The translations under genes and the position numbers were made by a program. The notes beneath the pieces were generated by a model. That model worked only from the letters and a program-made list of their open reading frames with translations. It was not told where the DNA came from and made no database searches. From Betaproteobacteria bacterium (GTDB lineage Bacteria; Pseudomonadota; Gammaproteobacteria; Burkholderiales; SG8-41): a stretch of DNA of 18,948 nucleotides. Positions 6,949 to 13,943 of the stretch are shown one piece after another (position 1 is the stretch's first letter; every line of letters starts with the position of its first letter). The DNA lies in assembly GCA_025356695.1 (NCBI GenBank), contig JANXSE010000077.1:1-18948 (forward strand), written 5' to 3'.

Positions 6949-7087
6949 AGGTCCCTTCCCCCCTTGAGGGGGAAGCAATCGCGACACGGCGTTCGCATAG
7001 CGTCCGGGGCGGGAGCGATTGCAAGGCGCGCTACCCGCAAACGGCCGGCTTCGCCGGTAACGTGTCCGCGCGCCAGGATGGGGGGAC
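6949..7087. repeat. CCTTCCCCC/GGGGGAAGG repeat interrupted by ~98 bp
   Basis: The left part (6949-6974) is GGTCCCTTCCCCCC, TTGA, GGGGGAAG. The expected tail CCAGGATGGGGGGAC appears only at 7073-7087. In the other copies this tail follows GGGGGAAGG directly. The intervening segment 6975-7072 starts with GCAATCGC, which is matched by GCGATTGC at 7015-7022, and it contains a CCGGC-TTC-GCCGG hairpin at 7045-7057. Confidence 0.6.
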
Positions 7088-7134
7088 TACTACGTCACCT
7101 CGCCAGACAAGCGCGTAGGGAACACCTTCTCCCC

Positions 7135-8115
7135 TCAATCCACCTTCGCCCCCGACTCCTTCACCACTTTCGCCCATTTCACGATTTCGGATTTGATCAA
7201 CGCGGCAAATTCTGCCGGCGTCGACAGCGCCGGCTCCGCGCCGAGATCAACGAGGCGCGCGTTCATTTCCGGTGTGCGCACGATGCGCGTGACCGCGTCG
7301 TGGATTTTGTCGAGAATGGGTTGCGGCATGTTGGCCGGCCCCATCAGGCCGTTCCAGCCGACAGCGAGAAAACCGGGCACGCCGCCCTCGGAAATCGTCT
7401 GCACATTGGGCAATGCGGAAATACGGTTGGCGCTGGTGACGCCGATCGCACGCAACTGGCCGCTTTTCACATAGGGCACGCCCGAGGGCGCGGTGGCGAA
7501 AGTCAGCGCGACTTCACCGGAGATGATGCCGATCATCTGCGGACCGGCGCCTTTGTACGGCACATGCAGAATGCTGACACCCGACATCATCTTGAACATT
7601 TCCGCCGACAGATGCGGCTGCGTGCCGCTGCCGGCCGAGCTGTATTGCAATGCGTCGGGGCGTTTCTTTGCCAGCGCAATCAGTTCCTTCAGGTTTCTGG
7701 CCGGCACCGACGGGTGCGCCAGCATCAAACTGGGCAGATTGACGAGATTGGTGATCGGCGTGAAATCTTTGACGATGTCAAAGGGCAGCGAGGCATAGAT
7801 CGCGGCGTTGATCGCATGCGTGCCGACGGTGTTGATGTAGAGCGTGTAGCCGTCCGGTTTTGATCTGGCAACAAGCTCGGAAGCGATATTGCCGGCTGCA
7901 CCCGGGCGGTTGTCGGCGAGTACCGGCTGCCCCCATTCCTCGGTGAGCTTCTGGCCGATCGATCGCGCGAGGATGTCGGAGGTGCCGCCCGGTGGAAACG
8001 GCACGACGATGCGAATGGGCCGCGAGGGAAACGACTGCGCCTGCGCAACGGCGGCGCACAGAAACAGTCCCGGCACGCCCGCCATCAGAAACAACGTCAA
8101 CGCTTTCAACTTCAT
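7135..8115 (-). CDS. Tripartite tricarboxylate transporter receptor (Bug/TctC family), copy 1
   Basis: A 326-residue periplasmic binding protein. The signal peptide is residues 1-25 (KLKALTLFLMAGV to AVAQA). The mature protein opens with the family signature FPSRPIRIVVPFPPGGTSD. Further family marks are the PDGYTL, YASLPFDIVKDFTPI, VPYKGAGPQM and NRISALPNVQTISEGG blocks. Bug receptors bind small carboxylates or similar solutes; most are orphans, as here, with no TctA or TctB gene nearby. The ATG at 8115 is chosen because GGAGGAG lies 6-12 nt upstream and a signal peptide follows at once; the frame stays open upstream but that part looks non-coding. Divergent from the histidine kinase gene, which may share its control region. 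Ligand unknown. Confidence 0.95.
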   Translation of the reverse strand: MKLKALTLFLMAGVPGLFLCAAVAQAQSFPSRPIRIVVPFPPGGTSDILARSIGQKLTEEWGQPVLADNRPGAAGNIASELVARSKPDGYTLYINTVGTHAINAAIYASLPFDIVKDFTPITNLVNLPSLMLAHPSVPARNLKELIALAKKRPDALQYSSAGSGTQPHLSAEMFKMMSGVSILHVPYKGAGPQMIGIISGEVALTFATAPSGVPYVKSGQLRAIGVTSANRISALPNVQTISEGGVPGFLAVGWNGLMGPANMPQPILDKIHDAVTRIVRTPEMNARLVDLGAEPALSTPAEFAALIKSEIVKWAKVVKESGAKVD

Positions 8116-8181
8116 CCTGCTCTCCTCCTGCGGTAGATGTGCCCGGTGTTCCCGTGTCGCTAATGAGGTTTGTATTGAATC

Positions 8182-8218
8182 ATCATAGCACCGCGCGAAA
8201 TCCCGGCACGCGCGCGTG
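8182..8218 (-). promoter_or_regulatory. Candidate -10 box and palindrome in a divergent control region
   Basis: On the minus strand TATGAT (8187 to 8182) fits a -10 box for the Bug receptor gene, with a leader of about 60 nt. A perfect 12-bp palindrome CACGCGCGCGTG lies at 8207-8218, inside the -35 area. The palindrome may be just GC-rich chance sequence. Confidence 0.25.
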
Positions 8219-8351
8219 ATTTCTTTCACAAATCGTAAATAATCGCGGCATTCCATGCGCACGTGAAATTTTTGTGTGTTTCGCGGCACCAGGCAATCGG
8301 GCACAATCAGACCATACAGAAATCGCCGTTGCATCTCTTCGAGGAATACGC

Positions 8352-10700
8352 TTGAGCAAGAGCATGCCTCTCGAGTCGCCGCGCGTCGCGCGCAAATCCG
8401 CGTTGTGGGTCAGCCTGACCTATGCCGCGTTTGCGACGTTGTGGATTCTGTTTTCGGACCGCGCGCTCGAAGCGCTGGTCACCGCACCGGCGATGCGCTC
8501 GCAGCTGCAAACCGTGAAGGGCTGGATCTTCGTCGCAGTGACGGCCACCCTGCTCTATCTGCTGATCAGCCGCACCGGACGGCGGCGCGTGCCGGGGCCG
8601 GCGCAAAGCAGCGAAGCGCTGGTCACCGGCGACGCCAATCTGCAACGCATGATATTCATGGCGATGGGCACGCTGATTGCGGCCATCCTGCTTAATCTCG
8701 CCTATACCCTGTGGGAGGACCGCCGCGAAACGCTCACTGCGGCGGCGACGCAAACGCTGAATCTGGCGCAGGTGCTCGACGGGCAGACGCGCGGCGTGTT
8801 CGACACCATCGACCTGACGTTGCGCGCAACCGCGCGCGAAATGCAACTGCTGGCGGACGCCGGCAAGCCGCCCGCCGCCACGCATCTGCTGCTGCGTGAA
8901 CAAATCAAAACGCTGCCGTTCGTGCGTGCCCTGTTCGTGCTGAACGCGAGCGGGCAGATGATCCACGACTCGGACAGTTTGCCGGTGACCGCCATCAACC
9001 TGGCCGATCGCCCGTATTTCACCGCACACCGCGGCGACCCCGGCAAAATCCTGCGGATCGGTTCGCCGGTCAAAAGCCGCACCAACAACCTCTGGTTCAT
9101 CAGCGTCAGCCAGCGCCTGTCGCGCGCCGACGGCAGCTTCGCCGGCGTGATCGTGGCGGCAGTCGAACCGCTGGCGCTGAAAGGTTTCTACGACACGCTC
9201 AACGTCGGCAACAACGGTGCGGTCGCGCTGTTCCTCGAGAGCGGCCCCCTGCTCGCGCGCAGCCCCATGCTCGAATCGGCGCTGGGCAAGGTGTTTGCCA
9301 GCGGCAGTTTCAATCTCGAGCGCATCGTGCCGGGCACCGCCGAAACCGTTGTTCGAAAAAGCGTGCTGGACGGCGTCGAACGCGTCTCGACCTGCCACCA
9401 CATCAGCGGCCGCCCGTTGATCGTGTGCGTCGGGCTGTCGAGCGCCGAACTGCTGCAGCACTGGTGGTCGAAATTCTGGACGTATCTGCTGATCTCGATG
9501 GTGTTCATCATGATCGCCGCGTGGCTGGGCACGCTCACTTTCAGGGAATTGCGGCGGCGCGACCGCCTGCTCAACGAAATCGGCCTCAGCGAAGAGCGCT
9601 TCCGCATGATTGCGGAGACCTCGAACGATGCGGTGCTGATCGTCGATGCGCACCACCGCATCCACTACGCCAATAACGCCACGCGCCGCGTCTTCGGCTA
9701 CGTGCCGGATGATCTGATTGACTGGCCGCTGTCGCGTCTGCAACCGGCGCGCTTTGCGCGGCCGCCCGGCGCAAGCACGCCGGCGGACGAAGAGACCGTT
9801 GAAAAGAGGCTGAACTGGCAATCGACGGAATCCTATGGTGTGCGCAGCGACGGCAGCGAGTTTCCGCTTGAAATTTCTTTCAGCGAAATCGAATTCGGCG
9901 GCGAGCGCATGTACGCGGGCTTCCTGCGCGACATCACGCGGCGACGCGCAGCCGAGATGAAAATCAGGCGCCTGAACGAGGAACTGGAGCAGCGCGTAGT
10001 CGAACGCACCGCGCAATTGGAGAGCGTCAACAAGGAGCTCGAGGCATTCAGCTACACGGTGTCGCACGATCTGCGCGCGCCGGTACGCCATGTCGACGGC
10101 TTCGCGCGCCTTGCGCTCGAGGAATCGCCGGCGATGGATGCGGTGACGCGGCGCTATATCGACAAGATCGCCCACTCGGCCACGCGCATGGGCACGCTGA
10201 TCGACGCCCTGCTGAGGCTCTCGCGCGCGGGCCGCGCCCCGCTGACGATGCGGCGCGTCGAGCTTGCGACGCTGGTGCGCGATGTGCGCGATGAATGCCT
10301 GCGCGACGCAGGCAGCCGCCGCATCGAATGGAAGATCGGCGAACTGCCGGCGGTGAACGGCGATGCGCAACTGTTACGACAGGCGCTCGTCAACATCATC
10401 GGCAACGCGGTGAAATTCAGCGCCAATGCCGATCCGGCGGTAATCGAAATTTCAGCCGCAGCGCTGGACGACGGCCGGGTGTGCGTCAGCGTGCGCGACA
10501 ACGGCGCCGGCTTCGACATGGCCTACGCCGGCAAGCTGTTCGGCGTGTTCCAGCGTCTGCACGACGACAGCCAGTTTGCCGGTACCGGCATCGGTCTGGC
10601 CACCGTGAAACGCATCATGGAACGCCACGGCGGCAGCGTCTCGGCCGAGGCAGCGCCGGACCAAGGCGCCGTGTTTCATCTGGTATTGCAGCGCGCCTAG
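8352..10700 (+). CDS. Membrane sensor histidine kinase with periplasmic sensor and PAS domain
   Basis: 782 residues. Order: a two-helix membrane hairpin (16-35, 55-73), a third helix (100-121), an extracytoplasmic region (about 122-375) resembling a Cache-type sensor (INLADRPYFTAHR), a fourth helix (376-397), PAS (about 410-535), a coiled coil (537-565), the phosphoacceptor box FSYTVSHDLRAP with His572, and the ATPase domain (N box Asn685, DNGAGFD near 716, GTGIGLAT near 744). It should autophosphorylate and pass phosphate to a response regulator, but none is encoded beside it. Start: TTG at 8352, preceded by GAGGA with 6-nt spacing; ATG at 8364 (778 residues) is the alternative, and a GTG at 8274 is unlikely. 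Divergent from a Bug receptor, a possible sensory partner by inference. All catalytic boxes look intact. Confidence 0.93.
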   Translation: MSKSMPLESPRVARKSALWVSLTYAAFATLWILFSDRALEALVTAPAMRSQLQTVKGWIFVAVTATLLYLLISRTGRRRVPGPAQSSEALVTGDANLQRMIFMAMGTLIAAILLNLAYTLWEDRRETLTAAATQTLNLAQVLDGQTRGVFDTIDLTLRATAREMQLLADAGKPPAATHLLLREQIKTLPFVRALFVLNASGQMIHDSDSLPVTAINLADRPYFTAHRGDPGKILRIGSPVKSRTNNLWFISVSQRLSRADGSFAGVIVAAVEPLALKGFYDTLNVGNNGAVALFLESGPLLARSPMLESALGKVFASGSFNLERIVPGTAETVVRKSVLDGVERVSTCHHISGRPLIVCVGLSSAELLQHWWSKFWTYLLISMVFIMIAAWLGTLTFRELRRRDRLLNEIGLSEERFRMIAETSNDAVLIVDAHHRIHYANNATRRVFGYVPDDLIDWPLSRLQPARFARPPGASTPADEETVEKRLNWQSTESYGVRSDGSEFPLEISFSEIEFGGERMYAGFLRDITRRRAAEMKIRRLNEELEQRVVERTAQLESVNKELEAFSYTVSHDLRAPVRHVDGFARLALEESPAMDAVTRRYIDKIAHSATRMGTLIDALLRLSRAGRAPLTMRRVELATLVRDVRDECLRDAGSRRIEWKIGELPAVNGDAQLLRQALVNIIGNAVKFSANADPAVIEISAAALDDGRVCVSVRDNGAGFDMAYAGKLFGVFQRLHDDSQFAGTGIGLATVKRIMERHGGSVSAEAAPDQGAVFHLVLQRA

Positions 10701-10727
10701 TTGCCGCGGCGCGGCGCGCCAGACTAG
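10697..10727. terminator. Inverted repeat shared by two convergent stop codons
   Basis: CTAGT (10697-10701) and ACTAG (10723-10727) contain the two stop codons and enclose a GC-rich core with GGCGC-GGC-GCGCC potential. It could serve as a two-way terminator; there is no T-run. Confidence 0.3.
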
Positions 10728-10915
10728 GTCTTGCCGCCGCGCGGGCCGAGGAAATACCAGAGCACCAGGCCGAGCAGCGGCAGCAACAGCACGGCGACGA
10801 TCCAGATCAGTTTTTTCTCGTTCGAAACGCTGCTCTGGAAGATGTTCATGATCGCCCAGATGTCGCCGGCCAGTATCAGTATGCCCCAAAGGCCGTTGTA
10901 TCCCATGCCCGCCAT
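10724..10915 (-). CDS. Small membrane protein, PLDc_N (phospholipase D nuclease N-terminal) family
   Basis: 63 residues forming two membrane helices (about 9-27 and 36-55) joined by SSVSNEKKLIW. The pattern DIWAIMNIFQSS, then K-x-IW, then LPLLGLVLWYFLGPRG is the PLDc_N signature, first defined as the N-terminal anchor of cardiolipin synthase-type phospholipases. Here it stands alone without any HKD catalytic domain, as many bacterial copies do, and its function is unknown. The start codon has an AAGGAG ribosome site. It is separated from the upstream BON gene by a strong terminator, so it is probably transcribed on its own. It ends 23 bp from the convergent histidine kinase stop. Confidence 0.88.
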   Translation of the reverse strand: MAGMGYNGLWGILILAGDIWAIMNIFQSSVSNEKKLIWIVAVLLLPLLGLVLWYFLGPRGGKT

Positions 10916-10939
10916 GTCGTCTCCTTCACTGTCGTTTGC

Positions 10940-10981
10940 AAAAAAATACCGCCACCGCCCCGTTCAGGGAGGCGGTGACGG
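10940..10981 (-). terminator. Rho-independent terminator of the double-BON gene
   Basis: On the minus strand CCGTCACCGCC pairs with GGCGGTGGCGG (11 bp, one G-T pair) around an 11-nt loop. It is followed by TATTTTTTT. It starts 27 bp after the BON gene stop. Confidence 0.9.
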
Positions 10982-11007
10982 CATTCTATATCGTGAAGGT
11001 CTGTCGC

Positions 11008-11583
11008 TTATTTGACAGAAGTCTTGATGTTGTTTTTGACCGAGGTCACGCCTTTGGTTTCGCGCGCGATCTTCACGGCCTGGTCGGCTTCCGCTTTGCT
11101 CTTGGCAATGCCGCTCAACGTAACCACACCCTTATCGTCGGTGTCGACCGAGATGTCGAGCATGTCGACCTTTTTGTCTTTGGCGTATTCGGCCTTGATC
11201 TTGGTGGTGATCACCGAATCGGCAACCGCTTCCTTGACGTTTTCGCCGACCGATTTCCTGGCCGGAACACCTGCGATCTTGAGGTTGTTTTTCACCGAGG
11301 TCACGCCCTTGGTTTCGCGCGCGATCTTCTCTGCCTGGTCGGCCTGCGCCTTGCTCTTGGCGGTGCCGCTCAGGGTGACGACACCCTTGTCGTCGGTGTC
11401 AACGGTGATGTCGAGCACGTCGACGACTTTGTCTTTGGCGTATTCAGCCTTGATTTTTGTCGTGATCACAGAATCGGCGACCGTTTCCTTGACGTTCTGG
11501 GTGACTGTTTTCTCGGCGGCATAACCTGCCACGGGGGCGAGCAGCGCGCCGATGATCAATGATGTTGCGAGTTTTGTGTGCAT
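11008..11583 (-). CDS. Periplasmic protein with two BON domains (OsmY-like)
   Basis: 191 residues: a signal peptide (1-23, ending AGYAA) and two BON domains of about 73 residues each (roughly 30-105 and 115-190). BON domains are thought to bind phospholipid or other envelope surfaces; OsmY-type proteins protect the envelope under osmotic stress. The two domains are about 88% identical (9 differences in 73 aligned residues), repeating at an 85-residue, 255-bp period. Both carry ADSVITTKIKAEYAKDK, DTDDKGVVTLSG and ETKGVTSVKNN. This implies a recent internal duplication or ongoing gene conversion. ATG preceded by AGGAA. A strong terminator follows. No regulatory site could be assigned; stress induction is a family expectation, not seen here. 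Confidence 0.93.
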   Translation of the reverse strand: MHTKLATSLIIGALLAPVAGYAAEKTVTQNVKETVADSVITTKIKAEYAKDKVVDVLDITVDTDDKGVVTLSGTAKSKAQADQAEKIARETKGVTSVKNNLKIAGVPARKSVGENVKEAVADSVITTKIKAEYAKDKKVDMLDISVDTDDKGVVTLSGIAKSKAEADQAVKIARETKGVTSVKNNIKTSVK

Positions 11584-11767
11584 GATGTTCCTGTCTGCGG
11601 TGGGTAGATTTTTCCGTTTAATATGACGGCATCACCGATTATCGTCATCGCCGCGGGCCGGTCTGTTAGTTATCGAACATAGGGCGCGGCAGGCGCAGGG
11701 TGCGTTGCCGCACAGCCCGTAGCACGCCCTCGGAGGCTGCACCGCCGGCCTCGCGGGCGCCGCGCTA

Positions 11768-11796
11768 TTGACCCCCGCAGTTGCGGGGCGTGTCAA
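11768..11796 (-). terminator. Hairpin overlapping the slyX stop codon
   Basis: TTGAC plus CCCCGC pairs with GCGGGG plus GTCAA, around an AGTT loop with a 3-nt bulge. The stem contains the slyX stop codon. There is no T-run, so its action as a terminator is uncertain. Confidence 0.5.
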
Positions 11797-11993
11797 TAAT
11801 GCGGCGGTATCTCGTCGCCCGGATTGCGCTGCTCGGCGGGCATCGAAACCTGCAACTGCTGGCGCAGGGTGACGATCTCGTTCTGCATCCGCTCGATCTG
11901 GCGCTGCTGGCGGTAGACCGTCGTATTCAGTTCTTCAAGCAGGTCTTCGGCAAGGCTGAGCTTGCTTTCAATTTTTTCGAGCCGGTTTTCCAT
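11793..11993 (-). CDS. slyX: SlyX family protein
   Basis: 66 residues, the usual SlyX length. A continuous coiled coil covers residues 2-48 (ENRLEKIESKLSLAEDLLEELN, VYRQQRQIERMQNEIVTLRQQL). It ends in the family's hallmark tail DEIPPHY. The protein is cytoplasmic and presumably oligomeric; the molecular role is not established, although slyX sits next to slyD in enterobacteria. That neighbour is absent here. A GAGAAG stretch upstream may be the ribosome site. It lies 34 bp downstream of the MFS efflux gene on the same strand, so co-transcription is likely. A GC-rich hairpin covers its stop codon. Confidence 0.93.
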   Translation of the reverse strand: MENRLEKIESKLSLAEDLLEELNTTVYRQQRQIERMQNEIVTLRQQLQVSMPAEQRNPGDEIPPHY

Positions 11994-12027
11994 GGTCTTC
12001 TCTCAAATTCCCCGTCTGCGCTGAATG

Positions 12028-13299
12028 TTACGCGGCAACAGCCGCGGCGCGCGTGCGGCGTTCGCGCATGAAATGCGTCACCGCCAGTGCCAGCGCGATC
12101 GATTGCAGAAATGCGCAGAAGTAAAACGGCGCGCCGATGCGCCAGTCGCCCTGCGGCAAATGCGACACCATGGTCAGCAGCGGCGCACCGATTGCTGGCG
12201 CGATCACCGCCATCAGGCTGTTAAGGCCGCCGATCGAACCCAGCGTCTTGCCCTGATTTTTGGAATCGGCGGCGCCGGAAATGATGCTCTGGATCGACGA
12301 CGACACCGTGGCACCGAGCAGATTGACGAAGATGATGGCGAAAATCATCCAGCCCTGCGTGGCAGCACCCCACATGACATAGGCCAGCGTCGATGAAATC
12401 AGCCCCATCACCGCGAGCCGCCGCGGACTGACGATTTTCAGAATGCGCCCGAGCAATACGCCCTGCACGATTGCCGACACCACGCCGACGGCGGCCAGCG
12501 ACCAGCCGTTTTCGAGCGGGCCCCAGCCGAATTTGAAAGTCGTATACAACACCCACGTCGTATAGAGCACGAACTGCGCGAGTCCGCTGCAGGCCACCAC
12601 GGCAACCAGACTGCCGGAGCCTTTCAATTGCACGAGTTCGCGCAACGAACGAAACGGATTGCAGGACTTCCATTCAAAGGCGTGACGGCGCTCGACCGGC
12701 AGCGATTCGGGCAGCACGAAGTAGCCATAGAGCAGATTGCACATGGCCAGGCTGCCCGCCACGTAAAACGGCAGATGCAGGCTGATCGCCCCCAACAGCC
12801 CGCCCATCACCGGGCCGAGAATGAAGCCGACGCCGAACATCGCGCCCAGCATGCCGAAGCGTTTCGCGCGGCCCTCGGGCGGCGTGATGTCGGCGACGTA
12901 GGCGTTGGCCACCGACAGGTTCGCCTGCATCGCGCCACCGGCGAGGCGCGCGAGCAGCAGCATCCACAACGAAGTCGCCATCGCAGTGGCAAAAAAATTC
13001 AGCGCGAGGCCGGAGAAGCCGATTAGCAGCACCGGCCGGCGGCCGAAGCTGTCGGACAGCGCCCCCAGCACGGGCGAGCCGAAAAAATTTGCGATGCTGA
13101 ACGTGAAGGTAACAACACCGTACCAGAACGCCTGGTCGACCTGCGAACCAGTGAAGCTGCCGACCAGCGCCGGCAATACCGGAATGATGAGCCCGATCGA
13201 AATCATGTCGATCAGCGCCGTCAGCATGATGAACGGCATCGCCGCGGTGCGGTTCTCGCGCGGGGCAAACAATTTAAATCCGGATTTTGATTTCGACAT
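12028..13299 (-). CDS. MFS efflux transporter, TetA-like (DHA1 family)
   Basis: 423 residues with about 12 membrane helices. Marks of the 12-helix drug:H+ antiporters: a helix-1 motif [18 protein letters not shown] (29-45), loop 2-3 motif [12 protein letters not shown] (79-89), and helix-5 motif [14 protein letters not shown]. The overall pattern resembles tetracycline-type exporters, but TetA relatives export many compounds and the substrate is not predictable by eye. No TetR-type repressor gene is adjacent, which argues against a classical tetA/tetR resistance unit. The ATG has no clear ribosome site. SlyX follows 34 bp downstream. An AACGAAT/ATTCGTT inverted repeat 48-72 bp upstream of the start may be an operator. 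Confidence 0.88.
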   Translation of the reverse strand: MSKSKSGFKLFAPRENRTAAMPFIMLTALIDMISIGLIIPVLPALVGSFTGSQVDQAFWYGVVTFTFSIANFFGSPVLGALSDSFGRRPVLLIGFSGLALNFFATAMATSLWMLLLARLAGGAMQANLSVANAYVADITPPEGRAKRFGMLGAMFGVGFILGPVMGGLLGAISLHLPFYVAGSLAMCNLLYGYFVLPESLPVERRHAFEWKSCNPFRSLRELVQLKGSGSLVAVVACSGLAQFVLYTTWVLYTTFKFGWGPLENGWSLAAVGVVSAIVQGVLLGRILKIVSPRRLAVMGLISSTLAYVMWGAATQGWMIFAIIFVNLLGATVSSSIQSIISGAADSKNQGKTLGSIGGLNSLMAVIAPAIGAPLLTMVSHLPQGDWRIGAPFYFCAFLQSIALALAVTHFMRERRTRAAAVAA

Positions 13300-13346
13300 G
13301 GGTGGAAGTTAACAGAGTTCCGGAGAATAAGTCGGTTGATGGCGGG

Positions 13347-13371
13347 AACGAATGACTGACAATGATTCGTT
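13347..13371. promoter_or_regulatory. Operator-like inverted repeat upstream of the MFS efflux gene
   Basis: AACGAAT (13347-13353) and ATTCGTT (13365-13371) are perfect 7-bp arms around an 11-nt centre, in the upstream region of the TetA-like gene. The size fits a dimeric repressor site, but no regulator gene is next to it. Confidence 0.35.
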
Positions 13372-13425
13372 TCAAAAATTCAAATTACGTAAGGCACAAT
13401 TATTTCGGCTCTTCAACCATCGCCA

Positions 13426-13750
13426 CTAGCTACAGCCCCGTTCCCCCTGAGAGCCGCCGAGCAGCACAGCCGGGTCGGGAGAAGTCGGCGAGCACTGTCT
13501 GAGCCCTCGCGGTTTTATCGCGACGGCGAGTTGCGCAGCCGCCCGACGCGGCGAGCAGCGCAGGGGAGTCCGCAGGACCGGCGAACCGGGGGGCAGCTGT
13601 GACCCGTTAGCCGAAGGCCCGTTTGCGGGAACAGCTGCCAAGCGCCCCTCCCGCACCGGCGCTTCGCGACACCGAGTCGGGGCGCTTCTTCTTTTGGTTA
13701 CTTTTCTTGGCGAAGCAAGAAAAGTAACCAGCTGCCGGGCTGCCCCCGGC
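13426..13750. repeat. Composite hairpin-rich intergenic element
   Basis: Gene-free DNA with a chain of perfect inverted repeats. Small ones are TCGCG/CGCGA at 13507-13523, GTCC/GGAC at 13568-13578 and CCGG/CCGG at 13578-13589. Larger ones follow: GGCAGCTGT/ACAGCTGCC at 13592-13639, AAGCGCCCC/GGGGCGCTT at 13640-13687, TGGTTACTTTTCTTG with its complement at 13695-13730, and GCCGGG/CCCGGC at 13734-13750. From general familiarity, the GGTTACTTTTCTTG hairpin recurs in intergenic DNA of many Burkholderiales and Xanthomonadales. An open frame on the minus strand here has no ribosome site or recognisable protein pattern. The left boundary is uncertain. Confidence 0.7.
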
Positions 13751-13796
13751 GAAGTTGAACTTGAAGCACCGCGTAGCAAAAAGGCTAAGCAGTAAT

Positions 13797-13838
13797 CCCC
13801 CCATCCTATCCTTCCCCCTCAAGGGGGGAAGGGACCTA
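13797..13838. repeat. CCTTCCCCC/GGGGGAAGG intergenic repeat, inverted copy
   Basis: TCCCCCCATCCTATCC, then TTCCCCCTCAAGGGGGGAAGGGACC. Its reverse complement gives the intact form of the repeat that is split at 6949-7087, including the AGGATGGGGGGA tail. Confidence 0.75.
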
Positions 13839-13862
13839 CTAATAGGATCTGCGGCAATCCGT

Positions 13863-13895
13863 AGCCTGGAACAATCTCAGCGAATTCCAGGAACA
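13863..13895. repeat. AGCCCGGAA-type repeat, diverged copy 3
   Basis: TAGCCTGGAACAATCTCAGCG followed by AATTCCAGG keeps the two arms of the repeat at 1649 and 6904 but has lost most of the centre. It lies about 25 bp from a CCTTCCCCC repeat, the same pairing as the other copies. Confidence 0.4.
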
Positions 13896-13943
13896 GCCTT
13901 GAAATACCCACGCCCCGAAAAACACCGATCAAACACCAAACAT

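Noticed and set aside
6853..7863. A plus-strand 336-codon open frame directly after the MFS gene
   Set aside because: It runs through the repeats at 6904-7087 and then antisense to the Bug receptor. No protein family pattern is visible.
8307..10370. A 687-codon open frame antisense to the histidine kinase
   Set aside because: Its translation is rich in H, R, Q and D without hydrophobic blocks or family motifs. It arises from GC-rich third-position bias opposite a gene whose kinase boxes are all intact.
12028..13299. A tetracycline resistance gene
   Set aside because: The MFS pump has the general DHA1 motifs, but there is no TetR neighbour or decisive TetA-specific feature, so only a family-level call is made.
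13426..13779. A 117-codon minus-strand open frame in the hairpin-rich region
   Set aside because: It is the translation of the repeat element, with no ribosome site or domain. Similar artefact proteins appear wherever this type of repeat is annotated.
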